A stretch of 7,830 nucleotides of DNA from Scalindua sp964437425 (GTDB lineage: Bacteria > Planctomycetota > Brocadiia > Brocadiales > Scalinduaceae): contig CAYTGO010000100.1 of assembly GCA_964437425.1 (NCBI GenBank), positions 1 through 7,830 of the forward strand, in the 5' to 3' direction. Positions 1 to 7,359 of the stretch are shown here, piece after piece. Each line of letters starts with the position of its first letter. The first letter of the stretch is position 1. The translations under genes were made by a program, and so were the position numbers. The notes under the pieces were generated by a model. It ran no database searches. It saw nothing but the letters and a program-made list of their open reading frames with translations, and was not told the DNA's origin.

Positions 1-71
1 AGTTGTCTGTGGAAGAGTCCGCAAGGGAGATATTAAACTACCTTGAAGAGAAGGGCCATGTGACATTTTAG
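1..71 (+). CDS. 3' end of an unidentified gene, possibly adenylylsulfate kinase
   Basis: Only the last 22 codons are inside the window, read in the frame starting at base 3 and ending with TAG at 69-71. The other two plus-strand frames hit stops early. The tail is an amphipathic helix, SVEESAREILNYLEEKG, followed by HVTF. Family knowledge: many APS kinases (CysC) end with a similar 'S-x-EES-x-x-x-IL-x-YL-x-EKG' helix, so that is my best guess, but a 22-residue tail cannot prove it. It converges on recQ with only 25 bp between the two stop codons, and I see no terminator-like hairpin with a T-run there. Confidence 0.45.
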   Translation, partial: LSVEESAREILNYLEEKGHVTF

Positions 72-96
72 TTTTGAACAGGCAGGTTGAGCCAAG

Positions 97-2250
97 CTAT
101 GTTTTCTTTCGTTTTATATAAGCTCTTACCAGTTTTGCATCCTCATAGTTTACAGTGCCATTGGAATGTTCAACAATAGGTCCTGTATGCCAGGTCTTGA
201 GAGTTAAAAACATCTCTTCGATTATATTGCGTTTTGCCGGGTCAATGAGGCGATCTATTGAGACATCACGTCCATCCCTTATCAGGCTTTCAAGGTGTCC
301 TGTGATTGTGGCGGTAGTAAGGTTGCGGGTTTTTGCAATTTCCTTAATTGAAAGCCCCTCCCTGGAAAGTTCATAGGTCTTTTCGATTGTTCCTCCTTTC
401 GTCTTTAGCTGTGGCGTATTTATCGATGGAACAACCGGTTCTCTTTCAGGGATTGAGATATCCGGGTTTTTATCAAGATGTACTTTTATCTCCTTTGTGA
501 AATCAGCGCCATAACTTTCGAGCTTGGTATCTCCGACACCACTAATAGTTATCATCTCATCCAGTGTCGATGGATAGTAAACACACATTTCATGAAGTGT
601 CATATCTGAAAAAACAATGTATGGAGGTACCTTGTGCTCTTCGGCAAGTTTCTTGCGAAGAACACGTAGTTTATCAAACAGGACTTCATCATAAGATTCG
701 AATCCGCTGACTCTGAACGCCTTGGGCTTCTTTCTTATCTCCTCTCTCTTTAAACCCTCGATCTCTTCTCTGCCTAAAAGTATATCCGTACCTCTCTTTG
801 TCAGTTTTAATACCGGATATTGACCTCCATCCTGTGCAATCGCTTCCTGTGCCAGCAGCTCATCTACAATGAATTGCCAGTGTTTTTTTGGTTTGTGCTT
901 ACCTGCGCCGTAGGTTTTAATCTCGTTATGTTGAAGTTCTCGAATGCGCTTTGTGTCTGCACCGGCAACAATATCAATGATATGTCCGATCCCGAAATAT
1001 TGACCGGTCCTTGATATTGCTGACATTACTATCTGCGCATCAGTAGTTATATCAACCTTTTCAACATTACCCATACAGATGTCGCATGCACCGCAATTCT
1101 CTACCGTATAATTCTCACCAAAATATTCGAGAAGCTGTCTGCGTCTGCACACATTATGTGACGCATATTTGACAGACTTATTCAGCTTTTCCATAGATAT
1201 TGACCGCTCATTTTCATTAGGCATCTGATCTATAAAAAACCTGATCTTGGGGATATCCTGTCTGCCAAAAAAGAGAAGGCAGTTGGCCGTATCTCCATCG
1301 CGTCCCGCACGTCCGGTTTCCTGGTAGTAGCCTTCAATGTTTTTAGGTAAATCAGCATGAATAACGAAGCGAACATTTGATTTATCAATTCCCATTCCAA
1401 AGGCAATTGTTGCCACGATTATAGTAACCCTGTCTCTGCTGAACGCCTCCTGGTTTTCTTTGCGTTCTTCAGGGCTCAATCCTGCATGATAAGGGAGTGC
1501 GCTGATGCCCTGTTCCACCAGAAACTCGGTTAATCTCATCACCGAGTCACGTGTAGTACGGTAGATTATGCCGGGTTCGTCCGTATGCTCTTTGAGAAAT
1601 TCTATTAGCTGGGCCTCTAATCCTGTCTTACTTTTAACCTGGTAAAATAGATTTTGACGATTAAATGATGCGCGGATAATGCACGGAGATCTCAAACCGA
1701 TCTTGCTGATAATATCCTTCTGGACCTTTGGTGTTGCAGTTGCCGTAAATGCTGTTACCGGAATGTGTGGAAAGCTTCGAGTAAGATCGCAGAGGCTCAG
1801 ATAATCAGGGCGGAAGTCATGTCCCCATTCGGAAACACAATGTGCTTCGTCTATGGCAAAAAGTGATATGGGAAGAGATTTCAGTGTTTCAAGGAAGCCC
1901 TGCATGGCAAATCGCTCAGGTGCAATGTAGAGTAGTTCCAGGTTATTACTTTTCAGTTGTTGATACACGGCAGACATCTCCTGCGTGCTTAAAGAGCTGT
2001 TTAGAAATGCGGCAGACATTCCGTTTTCAATGGCCGCATCAACCTGGTCTTTCATAAGGGAGATCAGCGGACTTATAACAACTGTAGTTCCCTTCATCAT
2101 CCGGGCAGGCAATTGATAACAGAGTGATTTTCCACCCCCGGTAGGCATCACTGCAAAAACATCTCTCTTCTCAAGGATGTTCTTGATTATCGTTTCCTGG
2201 TTAGGGCGAAAGGATTGAAATCCAAAAACCTTTTTAAGTGTATTGTGCAT
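97..2250 (-). CDS. recQ: ATP-dependent DNA helicase RecQ
   Basis: A 717-residue 3'-5' superfamily 2 DNA helicase of recombination and replication repair, cytoplasmic. Motif 0 FGFQSFRPNQ is at about 9-18, Walker A PTGGGKS at 36-42, the DEAH box at 134-137, the aromatic-rich loop after it (EWGHDFRPDY, 141-150), motif III FTATATP at 168-174, YHAGL at 254-258, motif V TIAFGMGIDK at 281-290 and motif VI QETGRAGRDG at 310-319. The RecQ zinc site is complete: C368, C386, C389, C392. A winged-helix RQC region follows (about 400-495), then one HRDC domain (about 521-595). A further C-terminal segment (about 620-717, with SIKEIAKTRNLTTATITGHL) resembles the HTH_40 helicase C-terminal domain; RecQ proteins without this segment are shorter, about 600 residues. 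The ATG at 2250 sits just before motif 0. No good Shine-Dalgarno is visible upstream of it. lpdA ends 79 bp upstream on the same strand, so read-through is possible. Confidence 0.97.
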   Translation of the reverse strand: MHNTLKKVFGFQSFRPNQETIIKNILEKRDVFAVMPTGGGKSLCYQLPARMMKGTTVVISPLISLMKDQVDAAIENGMSAAFLNSSLSTQEMSAVYQQLKSNNLELLYIAPERFAMQGFLETLKSLPISLFAIDEAHCVSEWGHDFRPDYLSLCDLTRSFPHIPVTAFTATATPKVQKDIISKIGLRSPCIIRASFNRQNLFYQVKSKTGLEAQLIEFLKEHTDEPGIIYRTTRDSVMRLTEFLVEQGISALPYHAGLSPEERKENQEAFSRDRVTIIVATIAFGMGIDKSNVRFVIHADLPKNIEGYYQETGRAGRDGDTANCLLFFGRQDIPKIRFFIDQMPNENERSISMEKLNKSVKYASHNVCRRRQLLEYFGENYTVENCGACDICMGNVEKVDITTDAQIVMSAISRTGQYFGIGHIIDIVAGADTKRIRELQHNEIKTYGAGKHKPKKHWQFIVDELLAQEAIAQDGGQYPVLKLTKRGTDILLGREEIEGLKREEIRKKPKAFRVSGFESYDEVLFDKLRVLRKKLAEEHKVPPYIVFSDMTLHEMCVYYPSTLDEMITISGVGDTKLESYGADFTKEIKVHLDKNPDISIPEREPVVPSINTPQLKTKGGTIEKTYELSREGLSIKEIAKTRNLTTATITGHLESLIRDGRDVSIDRLIDPAKRNIIEEMFLTLKTWHTGPIVEHSNGTVNYEDAKLVRAYIKRKKT

Positions 2251-2329
2251 ATCGAAATTTTGTTATGACTCTTTTTGTTGATATATATAGCCTACTGTAA
2301 GCAAAAAAATTTGTGTTTAGAATTTATTA

Positions 2330-3906
2330 TCAGATATGGATCGCCTTGCCTTCAATCATGTGGAAAACTTCGGCGAATACTTCTGAAATGGTTGGATNNN
2401 NNNNNNNNNNNNNNNNNNNNNNNNNNNNNNNNNNNNNNNNNNNNNNNNNNNNNNNNNNNNNNNNNNNNNNNNNNNNNNNNNNNNNNNNNNNNNNNNNGCC
2501 TTGCCTTCAATCATGTGGAAAACTTCGGCGAATACTTCTGAAATGGTTGGATGCGGGAAGATGTTAGCGCTTACTTCCAGGTTTGTTGCTTCCAGACTCA
2601 TGGCAAGGGACATGCCACCTATCAATTCACTAACTTCATGGCCTATCAGATGTACGCCCAGGATCTCGCCACTTGATTTATCGGTAATTACTTTTATGAA
2701 CCCCTCTTCTTCGCCTATTGTCTGAGCTTTACCATTAGAAATGAATGGGAATCTGGCAACTTTAAGATCATAGTCTGCCATTTCTGCCTCCTCCTGAGTC
2801 ATGCCGACACTCGCGACCTGGGGATTCGTATAGGTTACTTTCGGGATAGTGTTGCTGTTTATAGGCGGGTAATCGCTACCTGCAATATTATGTGCAACAA
2901 ACAGACCCTGTGCAGATGCGACATGGGCAAGCAGTGGTGGGCCGGTGATATCTCCAATCGCATATAAGCCTGACTGGCTTGTCTGCATGTTCTCATCTAC
3001 GTCTATGAACCTTCCATTAAATTCAAGGTTAAGGGCTTCCAGGCCTGAATCTTCCGTTTCAGGCTTTCTACCCATGGCGAGCAGAACTTTTTCACTTTGA
3101 AGTGTTTCCGTTTTTCCATCATTTTTCTTAACCGTTGTTTCAACTGAGTCTTCTCTTATTTCAATGTAATCAAGTTCGGTCTGTGTAAGAAATTTGATAC
3201 CTTTCTTTGAAAGACAGCGTCTCAATGCGCTTCCAACATCTTTGTCGCTTGTCGGGAGGATTTCGTCCATCACTTCAATTACGGTTACTTCGCATCCGAG
3301 TGCGTTGTAAATATAAGCGAATTCGATTCCTACTGAACCGCCTCCAATAATCAGGAGTGAGGATGGTATCTCGTTCAGCTCCAGGATATCATCACTTGTT
3401 AATACGTTTTCTTTATCATGTGGAAGCCCTTTAAAGACAACAGGTGAAGAACCGGTGGCGATAATAATATTTTTTGCTGATACTTCCTCTTTGGTTTTGC
3501 TGCCGTCCTTGATCAGGACTTTACCGGGAGAGACTATCTGGCCGGTGCCTTTCAAAAGGTCAACCTTGTTTTTCTTGAGTAAGTGTTCAACTCCACCAAA
3601 CAGCCTGTTTACAATTGACTGTTTCCGCTTGTGAAATTCACTGAAATTTGCAGTGACACTTTTCGCGGTTATACCGAACTCTTTGCTCCTCTTAAAGAGT
3701 TCGTATAGATGAGTTGATTGGATCAATGCCTTTGTGGGTATACAGCCTTTGTGCAGACAGGCGCCTCCAACTTTATCTCTTTCTATAAGCCCTACACTCA
3801 GACCCAGTTGTGCTCCCTTAATTGCAGCAACATAACCGCCGGGACCACCTCCAATAATTAACAAGTCATACGATTTCATAAGATAATTATACCTTTGTTC
3901 TTTCAT
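2330..3906 (-). CDS. lpdA: Dihydrolipoyl dehydrogenase (E3), interrupted by an artefactual gap
   Basis: FAD flavoprotein that reoxidises dihydrolipoamide with NAD+ in 2-oxoacid dehydrogenases or the glycine cleavage system. Residues from the first ATG: FAD fold IIGGGPGG (17-24), redox disulfide C50-x4-C55 in ACLHKGCIPTKAL, NAD fold IIGGGSVGIE (186-195), second FAD site YAIGD (315-319), and the catalytic His-Glu pair H452 and E457 in HPTISE. A 100-N gap with a duplicated 55-bp flank splits the last codons. Read literally, the frame runs through the Ns and ends at 2356 with a shifted, meaningless tail. Removing one duplicate and the Ns (155 bp, not a multiple of 3) gives ...MIEGKAIHI and TGA at 2330-2332, for 473 residues. 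Start choice: ATG at 3906 has a strong but close TAAGGAG. ATG at 3879 fits the usual E3 N-terminus (MKSYDLL, 464 residues) but has only a distant AAAGG. No E1 or E2 gene is nearby, so the partner complex is unknown. Confidence 0.95.
2343..2552. repeat. 55-bp exact direct duplication flanking a gap (assembly artefact)
   Basis: Bases 2343-2397 and 2498-2552 are identical over all 55 positions and lie immediately on either side of the N run. Both copies encode the same last part of lpdA (HPTISEVFAEVFHMIEGK region). Exact duplication ending precisely at both gap edges is what results when two contigs overlapping by one assembler k-mer are scaffolded without being merged. I infer the chromosome has one copy. 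Confidence 0.9.
2398..2497. other. Scaffold gap of 100 N inside lpdA
   Basis: Exactly 100 N, the conventional placeholder for a gap of unknown size. Because its two flanks are the same 55 bp, the true gap length is probably negative (an overlap), and no sequence is missing. Confidence 0.97.
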
Positions 3907-3909
3907 TCG

Positions 3910-3916
3910 CTCCTTA
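3910..3916 (-). promoter_or_regulatory. Ribosome binding site upstream of lpdA
   Basis: TAAGGAG on the minus strand, 3 nt before the ATG at 3904-3906 and 30 nt before the alternative ATG at 3877-3879. The sequence is a strong Shine-Dalgarno but the spacing to the first ATG is shorter than usual. It is too far away to serve the second ATG, so it favours the longer protein. It lies in a 12-nt stretch (3910-3921) that also occurs in the palindromic repeat at 4512-4534. Confidence 0.5.
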
Positions 3917-3941
3917 CGAAGACAATGTCATTGAACTAAGA

Positions 3942-4013
3942 TGTAGCGGAAACCTTCAGGTTTCCATTGTCATGTCCAGGTGAATAATGGAAGGCTAAAG
4001 CCATTCCGCTACA
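3942..4013. repeat. 72-bp palindromic element with two internal hairpins
   Basis: The element begins TGTAGCGGAA (3942-3951) and ends with its exact reverse complement TTCCGCTACA (4004-4013). Inside the left end, GGAAACCT (3948-3955) pairs with AGGTTTCC (3958-3965) across a 2-nt loop. Inside the right end, GGAAGGCT (3989-3996) pairs with AGCC-A-TTCC (3999-4007) with one bulged A and a 2-nt loop. It can therefore fold as one long hairpin or as two short ones. It sits 35 bp upstream of the lpdA ATG at 3906 and 47 bp beyond the DUF559 stop. It has no coding capacity and looks like a MITE- or REP-like repeat; the copy number cannot be seen from one window. Confidence 0.8.
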
Positions 4014-4060
4014 GCCTACCAGTATACACTGAAGCTATGAAAAAACTATTTTGTAACTTC

Positions 4061-4447
4061 CTATGCATCCCCTCCTTGTGAAGGAGGGGAATGAGGGGTG
4101 GTTGTCACAATATCATACAAGACGCCCTCAATATTATTTAAAACATCAGTATTTGTATATCTTAACACTTTTATTCCTAATGCTTCTATCTCTTTTTGTC
4201 TCTGCTTGTCATAAACAATTCTGGAATCATAAGCATGTACGTCACCATCAATCTCTATTGCCAGCTTTAGTTCCGGGCAATAAAAATCTACTACGTAATT
4301 ATTAATTCCATGCTGTCTCCTGAATTTTAAGCCGTTGAGCTGTTTTTCTTTCAGTTTTGACCAAAGAACAATTTCTGCCTTTGTCATGTTGTTTCGTAAG
4401 TATTGCCTTTTCTTGATATGCTCTTTTTTATTGAATATTTTCGTCAT
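4061..4447 (-). CDS. DUF559 endonuclease-domain protein (Vsr/PD-(D/E)XK-like)
   Basis: A 128-residue protein matching the DUF559 family, predicted small nucleases related to the very-short-patch repair fold; no in vivo role is established for most members. It shows the typical opening RNNMTKAEIVLWSKLK (18-33), KFRRQHGI (41-48), then the core D54 in YVVDFYC and the E65-I-D67 strand in LAIEIDG, followed by KQRQKEIEALGIKVLRY (81-97). I chose the ATG at 4447 because the family begins near here and GAGG lies 10 nt upstream. An in-frame ATG at 4549 would add 34 residues that are mostly translation of the right-hand repeat. The last residues (PHSPPSQGGDA) are likewise translated from the left-hand repeat, so the gene's 3' end lies inside it. 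It is flanked by inverted repeats and unrelated to its metabolic neighbours, which suggests a mobile or repeat-associated gene. Confidence 0.85.
   Translation of the reverse strand: MTKIFNKKEHIKKRQYLRNNMTKAEIVLWSKLKEKQLNGLKFRRQHGINNYVVDFYCPELKLAIEIDGDVHAYDSRIVYDKQRQKEIEALGIKVLRYTNTDVLNNIEGVLYDIVTTTPHSPPSQGGDA
4068..4105 (+). repeat. Left copy of the inverted repeat flanking DUF559
   Basis: A perfect hairpin, TCCCCTCCTT (4068-4077), loop GTG, AAGGAGGGGA (4081-4090), followed by a 15-bp tail ending GAGGGGTGGTTGT. It overlaps the last codons of the DUF559 gene. There is no T-run after the hairpin on the minus strand, so a classic intrinsic terminator is unlikely. Confidence 0.85.
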
Positions 4448-4496
4448 ATTCAAAATACCTCTTCTTTGCTTCCTTCTTACGAGGGAAGAGTTGTTT

Positions 4497-4534
4497 ATAA
4501 CCACCCCTTTGTCCCCTCCTTCGTAAGGAGGGGA
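4497..4534 (-). repeat. Right copy of the inverted repeat flanking DUF559
   Basis: The same repeat in opposite orientation: TCCCCTCCTT (4512-4521), loop CGT, AAGGAGGGGA (4525-4534), a perfect 10-bp stem. The minus-strand tail ends AGGGGTGGTTAT at 4497. It lies 49 bp upstream of the chosen DUF559 start, and about 90 bp of unassigned sequence separates it from the fdhA stop. Confidence 0.85.
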
Positions 4535-4625
4535 TTGTCTTTCTTGCATCTACTGCATGGGATTATAGGATTATTGTGACAAGTTTTTAAGGAGGTTAAA
4601 AGGCTTAACAGGATTCCAATATTGT

Positions 4626-7160
4626 CTATTGAATTTTTTCTACTTTAGCCGCGCAGATTTTATATTCTGGCATTAAGTTTGAATTGCCGTTTGTACGCGA
4701 GGTACTGCAAGGATCTTTTGTGAGTAGGTTTGCCGGAGCAGTTATGAAGTGGATTGGAATCCAGACCTGTTTTGGCATTACCCTGTTTGTGATATTAGCG
4801 GTAAGAGATATCTGGCCACGCTTCGTTGTTACCCTGACCATTTCTCCATCTTTTATTCCGGTATCCTTAGCATCGCTTTGTGATATTTCTACAAATGGGT
4901 AAGGTTGCTTTTGTGTGCTTCCCTTGGTTCTGTGAGTCATGGTACCACTATTGAAATGGTAAAGAGTACGTCCTGTGCTGAGAATAAATGGATAGTCCTT
5001 GTCTGGTTTTTCAGAAGTTACTCTGTCTTCAGTTGAAGAGAACGTCGCCTTTCCATTAGGGAATTTTTTCTCGTATAGGAATTTTGTGCCGGGGTGATTC
5101 GCTTTTGGACACGGCCACTGTATTCCACCGTTATCGAGCCTTTGATAATTGATTCCGGCAAAATTTGGAGAAACTTTCCTGATCTCTTCCCAGATTGATT
5201 CCGGCGAACTGTAATTCATTGGGCTTCCCATGCAGGTTGAGAGTTCAGATATTATATTCCAATCTGCTTTGGCCTCACCCGGTGGTTCAACAGTTTTCCT
5301 AATTCTCTGAACGCGTCTTTCCAGGTTAGTAAATGTACCATCCTTCTCAGCAAAGCAGGCTGCCGGTAGTACTACGTCAGCATACTGAGCCGTATTGGAC
5401 ATAAATATATCCTGTACTATCAGGAAATCCAGTTTACTTATCGCCTTCTTTACTTTTGTCGTATCAGGTTCACTCATTACCGGGTCAGCGCCCATAACGT
5501 ACATCGCTTTGACCTTGCCCTTGGATGCAGCGTTAAACATCTCCCTGATTTGCAGTCCCTTGCTTTTAGATAATTTTGTTTTGTATACTTTTTCTAATTT
5601 CTTGCGTACATTGATATCTGAAACGGGTTGTGAATCTGTGTAGAAATCAGGTAAAGCACCCATGTTGAAAGCACCCTGACCGTTGTTCTGNNNNNNNNNN
5701 NNNNNNNNNNNNNNNNNNNNNNNNNNNNNNNNNNNNNNNNNNNNNNNNNNNNNNNNNNNNNNNNNNNNNNNNNNNNNNNNNNNNNNNNNNTTTTCATCGT
5801 GGAGTTTCTCCTTGATGATTACGCTGATTATGGCATTAACGAGAGAAGCGTCTGTCCCAGGTTGAAGGTTTAAGAACGTCTGGGCTTTCTTCGCCAGCCA
5901 CACCTTACGTGTATCCGCAACAATTAATGTTTTGCCATTACGGAGCGCATTTTTTATCTCAAGTCCTATTATGGGATGCGACTCTGTAACATTCGCACCG
6001 ATAACAAATATAACATCTGCTCCTGAGATTTCCTGAATTGAGTTAGTTGTGGTACCAAAACCAAGGGTATCTTTCAGCACATGTAAAGTTGGTGCGTGAC
6101 ATTCTGTCTCTGATTGGTCAATATTATTCGTCTTAATTACTGTTCTGGCGAATTTCTGCATGAGGTAGTTTTCTTCGTTCGTACATCGCCCTGAACTTAT
6201 AAATGAGATTGAGTCTGCTCCGTGTTTTGACTTTACGCCTTTCAGATTTTCTGCAATAACAGCATATGCATCTTCCCAGCTTGCTTTCTCAAGATTCCCA
6301 TTCCTTCTTACCATGGGAGAATCAAGTCTGTCCGGATGATTTACAAAGTCATATGCGAATCGACCCTTCATGCACAGGTTGCCGTTGTTTGGCGTAGATC
6401 CTGTTTCTGAGGTAATTTTATTGATCTCTTGATGATTGGAATGGATATCTATTTGACAGCCGATGCTACAGTAGCCGCATGTTGATCTGGTTTTAGTGGT
6501 TTGGTAAGAGCGTCCTTTGCCGCTTGGTTGCTTCTCGCGTATTGCTCCCACAGGGCACGTGGACACACATTGACCACACAAGACACATGGACCGTCCAAC
6601 ATTGTCTCGCCAAAAGGTGTGGCAACCCACATTTGAAACCCTCTTCCTCCAAACGCTATTGCGTGTTCCTGAGTTACTTCTTCACATATCCTCACACAGC
6701 GACCACATCTAATGCATTTAGGGGTTTCTCTATAAATAAGCTCATTCTTGTCAGGGAGAACTCCGCCTCTTTTTTCATCACTCCTGAATCGGTCTCCTTT
6801 GATACCGGTAGCATATGCAACATCCTGAAGTTCGCAGCAGCCTGTTGCCTCACAGGTCATGCAGTCAAGAGGATGGTCTGATAAGATGTATTCCAGGACA
6901 CCTTTCCTTGTCTTGCGAATATCTTCAGTTTCTGTCCTTACAACCATACCGTCATTAACTTTTGATATGCATGACGGCATCAACTGTCTTGCCCCTTCTA
7001 TTTCAACCAGGCATATTCTGCAACCACCGTACGGTTCAAGGCGATTATCATGACAAAGGGTTGGAATCCAGATATCGTTTGCTCTAGCTACTTCCAGTAC
7101 GGTTTTACCCTGCTCCGCTTCGTATGTTTTATCATTAATAGTTAATTTAAGTTTATCCAT
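4626..7160 (-). CDS. fdhA: Formate dehydrogenase catalytic subunit (molybdopterin, Fe-S; Cys type)
   Basis: Catalyses formate/CO2 interconversion at a Mo or W bis-molybdopterin centre, passing electrons through Fe-S clusters. The N-terminus is NuoG-like: 2Fe-2S ligands C36, C47, C50, C64; the His-Cys cluster H96, C100, C103, C109; then two ferredoxin clusters, C149/C152/C155/C159 and C192/C195/C198/C202. The molybdopterin domain opens with C228-x2-C231-x3-C235 and C263, then K265. The likely metal ligand is C354 (TGT, 6099-6101) in ECHAPT, followed by H355, so this is a cysteine form and not a selenoprotein. A 100-N gap replaces residues between LHDE (about 453-456) and QNNGQG (about 491). 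After it come the rest of the oxidoreductase domain (ADPVMSEPD, ADVVLPAACFAEKDGTFTN) and a C-terminal molybdopterin dinucleotide-binding domain (about 725-844). The ATG at 7160 begins the normal N-terminus but has no clear Shine-Dalgarno. No NuoE/NuoF-like subunit, chaperone or transporter gene is adjacent. Confidence 0.95.
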   Translation of the reverse strand: MDKLKLTINDKTYEAEQGKTVLEVARANDIWIPTLCHDNRLEPYGGCRICLVEIEGARQLMPSCISKVNDGMVVRTETEDIRKTRKGVLEYILSDHPLDCMTCEATGCCELQDVAYATGIKGDRFRSDEKRGGVLPDKNELIYRETPKCIRCGRCVRICEEVTQEHAIAFGGRGFQMWVATPFGETMLDGPCVLCGQCVSTCPVGAIREKQPSGKGRSYQTTKTRSTCGYCSIGCQIDIHSNHQEINKITSETGSTPNNGNLCMKGRFAYDFVNHPDRLDSPMVRRNGNLEKASWEDAYAVIAENLKGVKSKHGADSISFISSGRCTNEENYLMQKFARTVIKTNNIDQSETECHAPTLHVLKDTLGFGTTTNSIQEISGADVIFVIGANVTESHPIIGLEIKNALRNGKTLIVADTRKVWLAKKAQTFLNLQPGTDASLVNAIISVIIKEKLHDEXXXXXXXXXXXXXXXXXXXXXXXXXXXXXXXXXXQNNGQGAFNMGALPDFYTDSQPVSDINVRKKLEKVYKTKLSKSKGLQIREMFNAASKGKVKAMYVMGADPVMSEPDTTKVKKAISKLDFLIVQDIFMSNTAQYADVVLPAACFAEKDGTFTNLERRVQRIRKTVEPPGEAKADWNIISELSTCMGSPMNYSSPESIWEEIRKVSPNFAGINYQRLDNGGIQWPCPKANHPGTKFLYEKKFPNGKATFSSTEDRVTSEKPDKDYPFILSTGRTLYHFNSGTMTHRTKGSTQKQPYPFVEISQSDAKDTGIKDGEMVRVTTKRGQISLTANITNRVMPKQVWIPIHFITAPANLLTKDPCSTSRTNGNSNLMPEYKICAAKVEKIQ
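5691..5790. other. Scaffold gap of 100 N inside fdhA, real sequence missing
   Basis: Exactly 100 N. Unlike the lpdA gap, the left and right flanks share no repeat, so this is missing sequence. In related formate dehydrogenases roughly 90 residues, including conserved active-site segments, separate the two flanking motifs. The true gap is therefore probably nearer 270-280 bp than 100. The frame is open across it only because 100 N happens to preserve it. Confidence 0.9.
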
Positions 7161-7359
7161 GTCAATAATTTAGAGTATATATTCTGTTATTTGCGTAATA
7201 TGTAATAAATATGCGAAAAAAGAGAGTTAATTTTACATAAACAAATAAAGAATGCAAACAAAACCTTTGAGAGGCTTAATGATGGTATCGCATTTATTTA
7301 AAGGAATGTTATAAGGCAATTAGATATAACGATATAAGGATTAATGTAGATTTATTTGC

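Larger units (their letters stand above)
4068..4534. mobile_element. Candidate IR-bounded cassette carrying the DUF559 gene
   Basis: The two 38-bp repeats point toward each other as inverted ends of a 467-bp unit with one gene inside. They match over the full stem and most of the tail, differing in the hairpin loop and a few tail bases. The bounded layout, the single nuclease gene and the non-coding surroundings fit a small non-autonomous or nuclease-driven mobile unit. I see no transposase and no convincing target-site duplication, so mobility is inference only. An alternative is independent insertion of two repeats beside an ordinary gene. Confidence 0.35.

Noticed and set aside
2275..2567. 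Small plus-strand frames spanning the first N run
   Set aside because: They are translations of Ns and of the duplicated 55 bp antisense to lpdA, with no family resemblance or ribosome binding site.
4449..4549. N-terminal extension of the DUF559 protein from the ATG at 4549
   Set aside because: The extra 34 residues are mostly translation of the hairpin repeat and do not match the family; the ATG at 4447 fits better.
4102..4582. TTGTCACAA (4102-4110) and its complement TTGTGACAA (4574-4582) as an outer inverted repeat
   Set aside because: One copy lies inside the DUF559 coding region and the other outside the right repeat, so they do not form symmetrical ends; a 9-bp match is likely chance.
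4589..4596. Perfect AAGGAGGT Shine-Dalgarno on the plus strand
   Set aside because: No ATG or other useful start follows within range and no plus-strand reading frame begins there, so it is probably chance.
4596..4612. Weak hairpin GTTAA/TTAAC as a terminator for fdhA
   Set aside because: The stem is only 5 bp of A/T-rich pairs and no T-run follows on the minus strand.
6099..6101. Possible selenocysteine position in FdhA
   Set aside because: The codon at the catalytic position is TGT (Cys), so no Sec insertion is needed.
6449..6881. Plus- and minus-strand frames overlapping the Fe-S region of fdhA
   Set aside because: They lie entirely inside the well-supported fdhA frame and show no domain signature of their own.
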